From positions 1,116,001-1,180,000 of the forward strand of contig NZ_JACHLY010000001.1 of assembly GCF_014204715.1 (NCBI RefSeq): 64,000 bases of DNA, written 5' to 3'. The notes beneath the pieces were generated by a model, which made no database searches, had not been told where the DNA came from, and saw only the letters and a program-made list of their open reading frames with translations. Of the stretch, positions 63,147-64,000 are shown piece after piece; the stretch's first letter is position 1; the number at the start of each line of letters is the position of its first letter. The stretch is from Streptomonospora salina. Lineage in GTDB: Bacteria; Actinomycetota; Actinomycetes; Streptosporangiales; Streptosporangiaceae. The position numbers were made by a program, and so were the translations under genes.

Positions 63147-63790
63147 TGGGTCCTCCTGTGGAGTGCGGGGATGACCGGCGGCCCGGTACGCGCGGCGATC
63201 GCGGAACGCACGCCGGACCGTGCGGGGCGGCCGGGCGGGCGGGGCGCGCCCGGCCTCGACGACCATGGCGAACGCGTCGATCAGCGGTGTGAATCCGTCG
63301 TGAACGACCCGCCAATTCCGCGGCACAGCTGCGGCACGCGGACCGCGGCGCCGCCGGGCGGCTCTCCGGCGGGCGGTGGCGGGTCCCGCTGGGACGTGCG
63401 GCGGGTTCCTGGTGTCGCATCGCGGGTTTTCTTACCCGCTCCCGACTAAGAGTGACCGTCCGAATCCAGAACCGTTCACCTCCAAAACCGACCGCAGGGA
63501 ACACACGGTGCGCGGCGGATTCCGGGGGACATACCACCCCCACCTGTGCCGCCCGAGGCCGGCCCGCGTATTCTGGCGAACGACGTGACCTCAGTGGCTG
63601 TGAGGTTTGACTCCACCGATCCCCGCACACCGCACGACAACGATCCGAAGAGCGATCCCTTCGCGCCCGTGTCCTGTGCGTCGTGACCCGTCGACGGGCA
63701 CGAACGCGTGCGGCAGCAGGCGCCGCTCGACGACAAAGCGGCACGTTCGCGGCGTGGCGCGCCCCAACGTCCCAGGGGAGTGAGACCCGC
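63147..63790. other. 644-bp divergent intergenic region
   Basis: Between phoX (minus) and the ATP-binding protein gene (plus). It holds the PHO-box-like site at 63284-63305 and AT-richer patches at 63415-63500. GTTCACC also occurs at about 63474 on the plus strand, but without a second copy at 11-bp distance. No gene or stable RNA recognised. Confidence 0.5.
63284..63305 (-). promoter_or_regulatory. PHO-box-like direct repeat upstream of phoX
   Basis: On the minus strand GTTCACGACGG is followed directly by ATTCACACCGC: two 11-bp units near the PhoP consensus GTTCACC + 4 nt of Streptomyces (6/7 and 5/7 matches in the core). Located about 140-160 nt ahead of GTG 63146. Suggests activation of phoX under phosphate limitation. 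Confidence 0.5.
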
Positions 63791-64000
63791 ATGCCCGAAA
63801 CGCCTACGGCGGGACCGCAAGGCCGAATCGGCCCGCGTACCCCGCACGTCGAAGCGGGCAGAGACCGTCCGTCCACCGTTACGGCCGAGACCATGGAAGA
63901 GCCTCAACCGCCGTCCGCGCCCGAGGCGCACGGCCCGCTCGCGCGGCGCCGGTTCCCCGGGCTCGCCAGTCAGATCCAGCACGCGCGGCGCTTCGTCGAG
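63791..64000 (+). CDS. RsbW-like ATP-binding protein, N-terminal part (cut by window edge)
   Basis: 70 residues visible, from ATG 63791 with GGGGAG about 12 nt upstream. After a ~45-residue disordered start, LARRRFPGLASQIQHARRFVE is the usual beginning of actinobacterial HATPase_c_2 proteins (anti-sigma-factor kinase-like, RsbW/PrsW type); the ATP-binding N- and G-boxes lie beyond the window. Such proteins are abundant in this group and control sigma-B-type or other regulators. Assignment rests on this short motif. Confidence 0.6.
   Translation, partial: MPETPTAGPQGRIGPRTPHVEAGRDRPSTVTAETMEEPQPPSAPEAHGPLARRRFPGLASQIQHARRFVE

Noticed and set aside
59658-63449. 1263-codon open frame on the plus strand
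   Set aside because: It is the antisense shadow of the phoX and aldo/keto reductase genes, a result of very high G+C; no domain and no codon bias of its own.
1-64000. Mobile element, integrated phage or biosynthetic gene cluster
   Set aside because: No transposase, integrase, terminal repeats, tRNA-targeted att duplication at tRNA-His, or PKS/NRPS-type genes were seen; the AT-richer pilus segment has no such borders.

Overview
The window is chromosomal DNA of a very GC-rich actinomycete. Third-codon G/C is near saturation, several starts look leaderless (a TANNNT -10 element 6-8 nt before ATG/GTG), orn sits next to tRNA-His, and a DasR-type operator and DUF2510, DUF6457 and PhoX families are present. 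Gene content and style fit the Nocardiopsaceae (Nocardiopsis / Streptomonospora relatives); that placement is inference from content, not a database match. No rRNA, CRISPR array, transposase, integrase or phage structural gene was seen.

Layout. 1-9.9 kb: partial ornithine aminotransferase, an acyl-CoA synthetase, a membrane Ser/Thr kinase, a PopT/DUF368 undecaprenyl-phosphate flippase-like protein, thiD, an Ala/Gly:Na+ symporter, a DUF6457 protein and a GT4 mannosyltransferase-like gene. 9.9-15.2 kb: a PLP aminotransferase divergent from a LysR regulator, a coiled-coil protein, then a glycosyltransferase translationally coupled to a DMT permease. 15.4-20.1 kb: a frameshifted asparagine-synthase-like remnant, a GH20 hexosaminidase with a DasR (dre) operator, a secreted GDPD phosphodiesterase and an MscS channel. 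20.4-28 kb: a secreted acidic low-complexity protein, a conserved unknown, an NlpC/P60 hydrolase with an unusual N-terminal domain, a D-2-hydroxyacid dehydrogenase, a TrmH/SpoU methyltransferase and a membrane-anchored subtilisin-inhibitor-like protein. 28-36 kb: two tandem solute-binding-vWA proteins, an amidase-like protein, a DUF2510 membrane protein with internal repeats, oligoribonuclease and tRNA-His.

36.6-49.9 kb is a complete Tad/Flp pilus locus apart from a prepilin peptidase: a zinc-ribbon protein, CpaB, a TadZ-TadE fusion, TadE, TadA(CpaF), TadB, TadC, Flp pilin and a TadG-like protein. It continues into accessory genes: an OmpA-domain lipoprotein, a secreted protein sharing its CxC domain, and two proteins that join a pilin-type N-terminus to a large exported domain (one of them an NlpC/P60 peptidase). 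I consider this pilin-like effector set the most interesting part of the window. The flp-tadG-ompA-CxC stretch (about 44.2-46.8 kb) is visibly richer in A/T than everything around it.

49.4-53.1 kb is a small island of conserved unknowns around a short GntR regulator with a perfect inverted-repeat operator, a 15-C run and a striking nested inverted repeat. 53.4-59.3 kb is a peptide/oligopeptide ABC importer (two permeases, one polypeptide with two ATPase domains, a lipoprotein binding protein), all on the minus strand. 59.8-64 kb holds an aldo/keto reductase, a Tat-exported PhoX phosphatase with a candidate PHO box, and the start of an RsbW-like ATP-binding protein running off the right edge.
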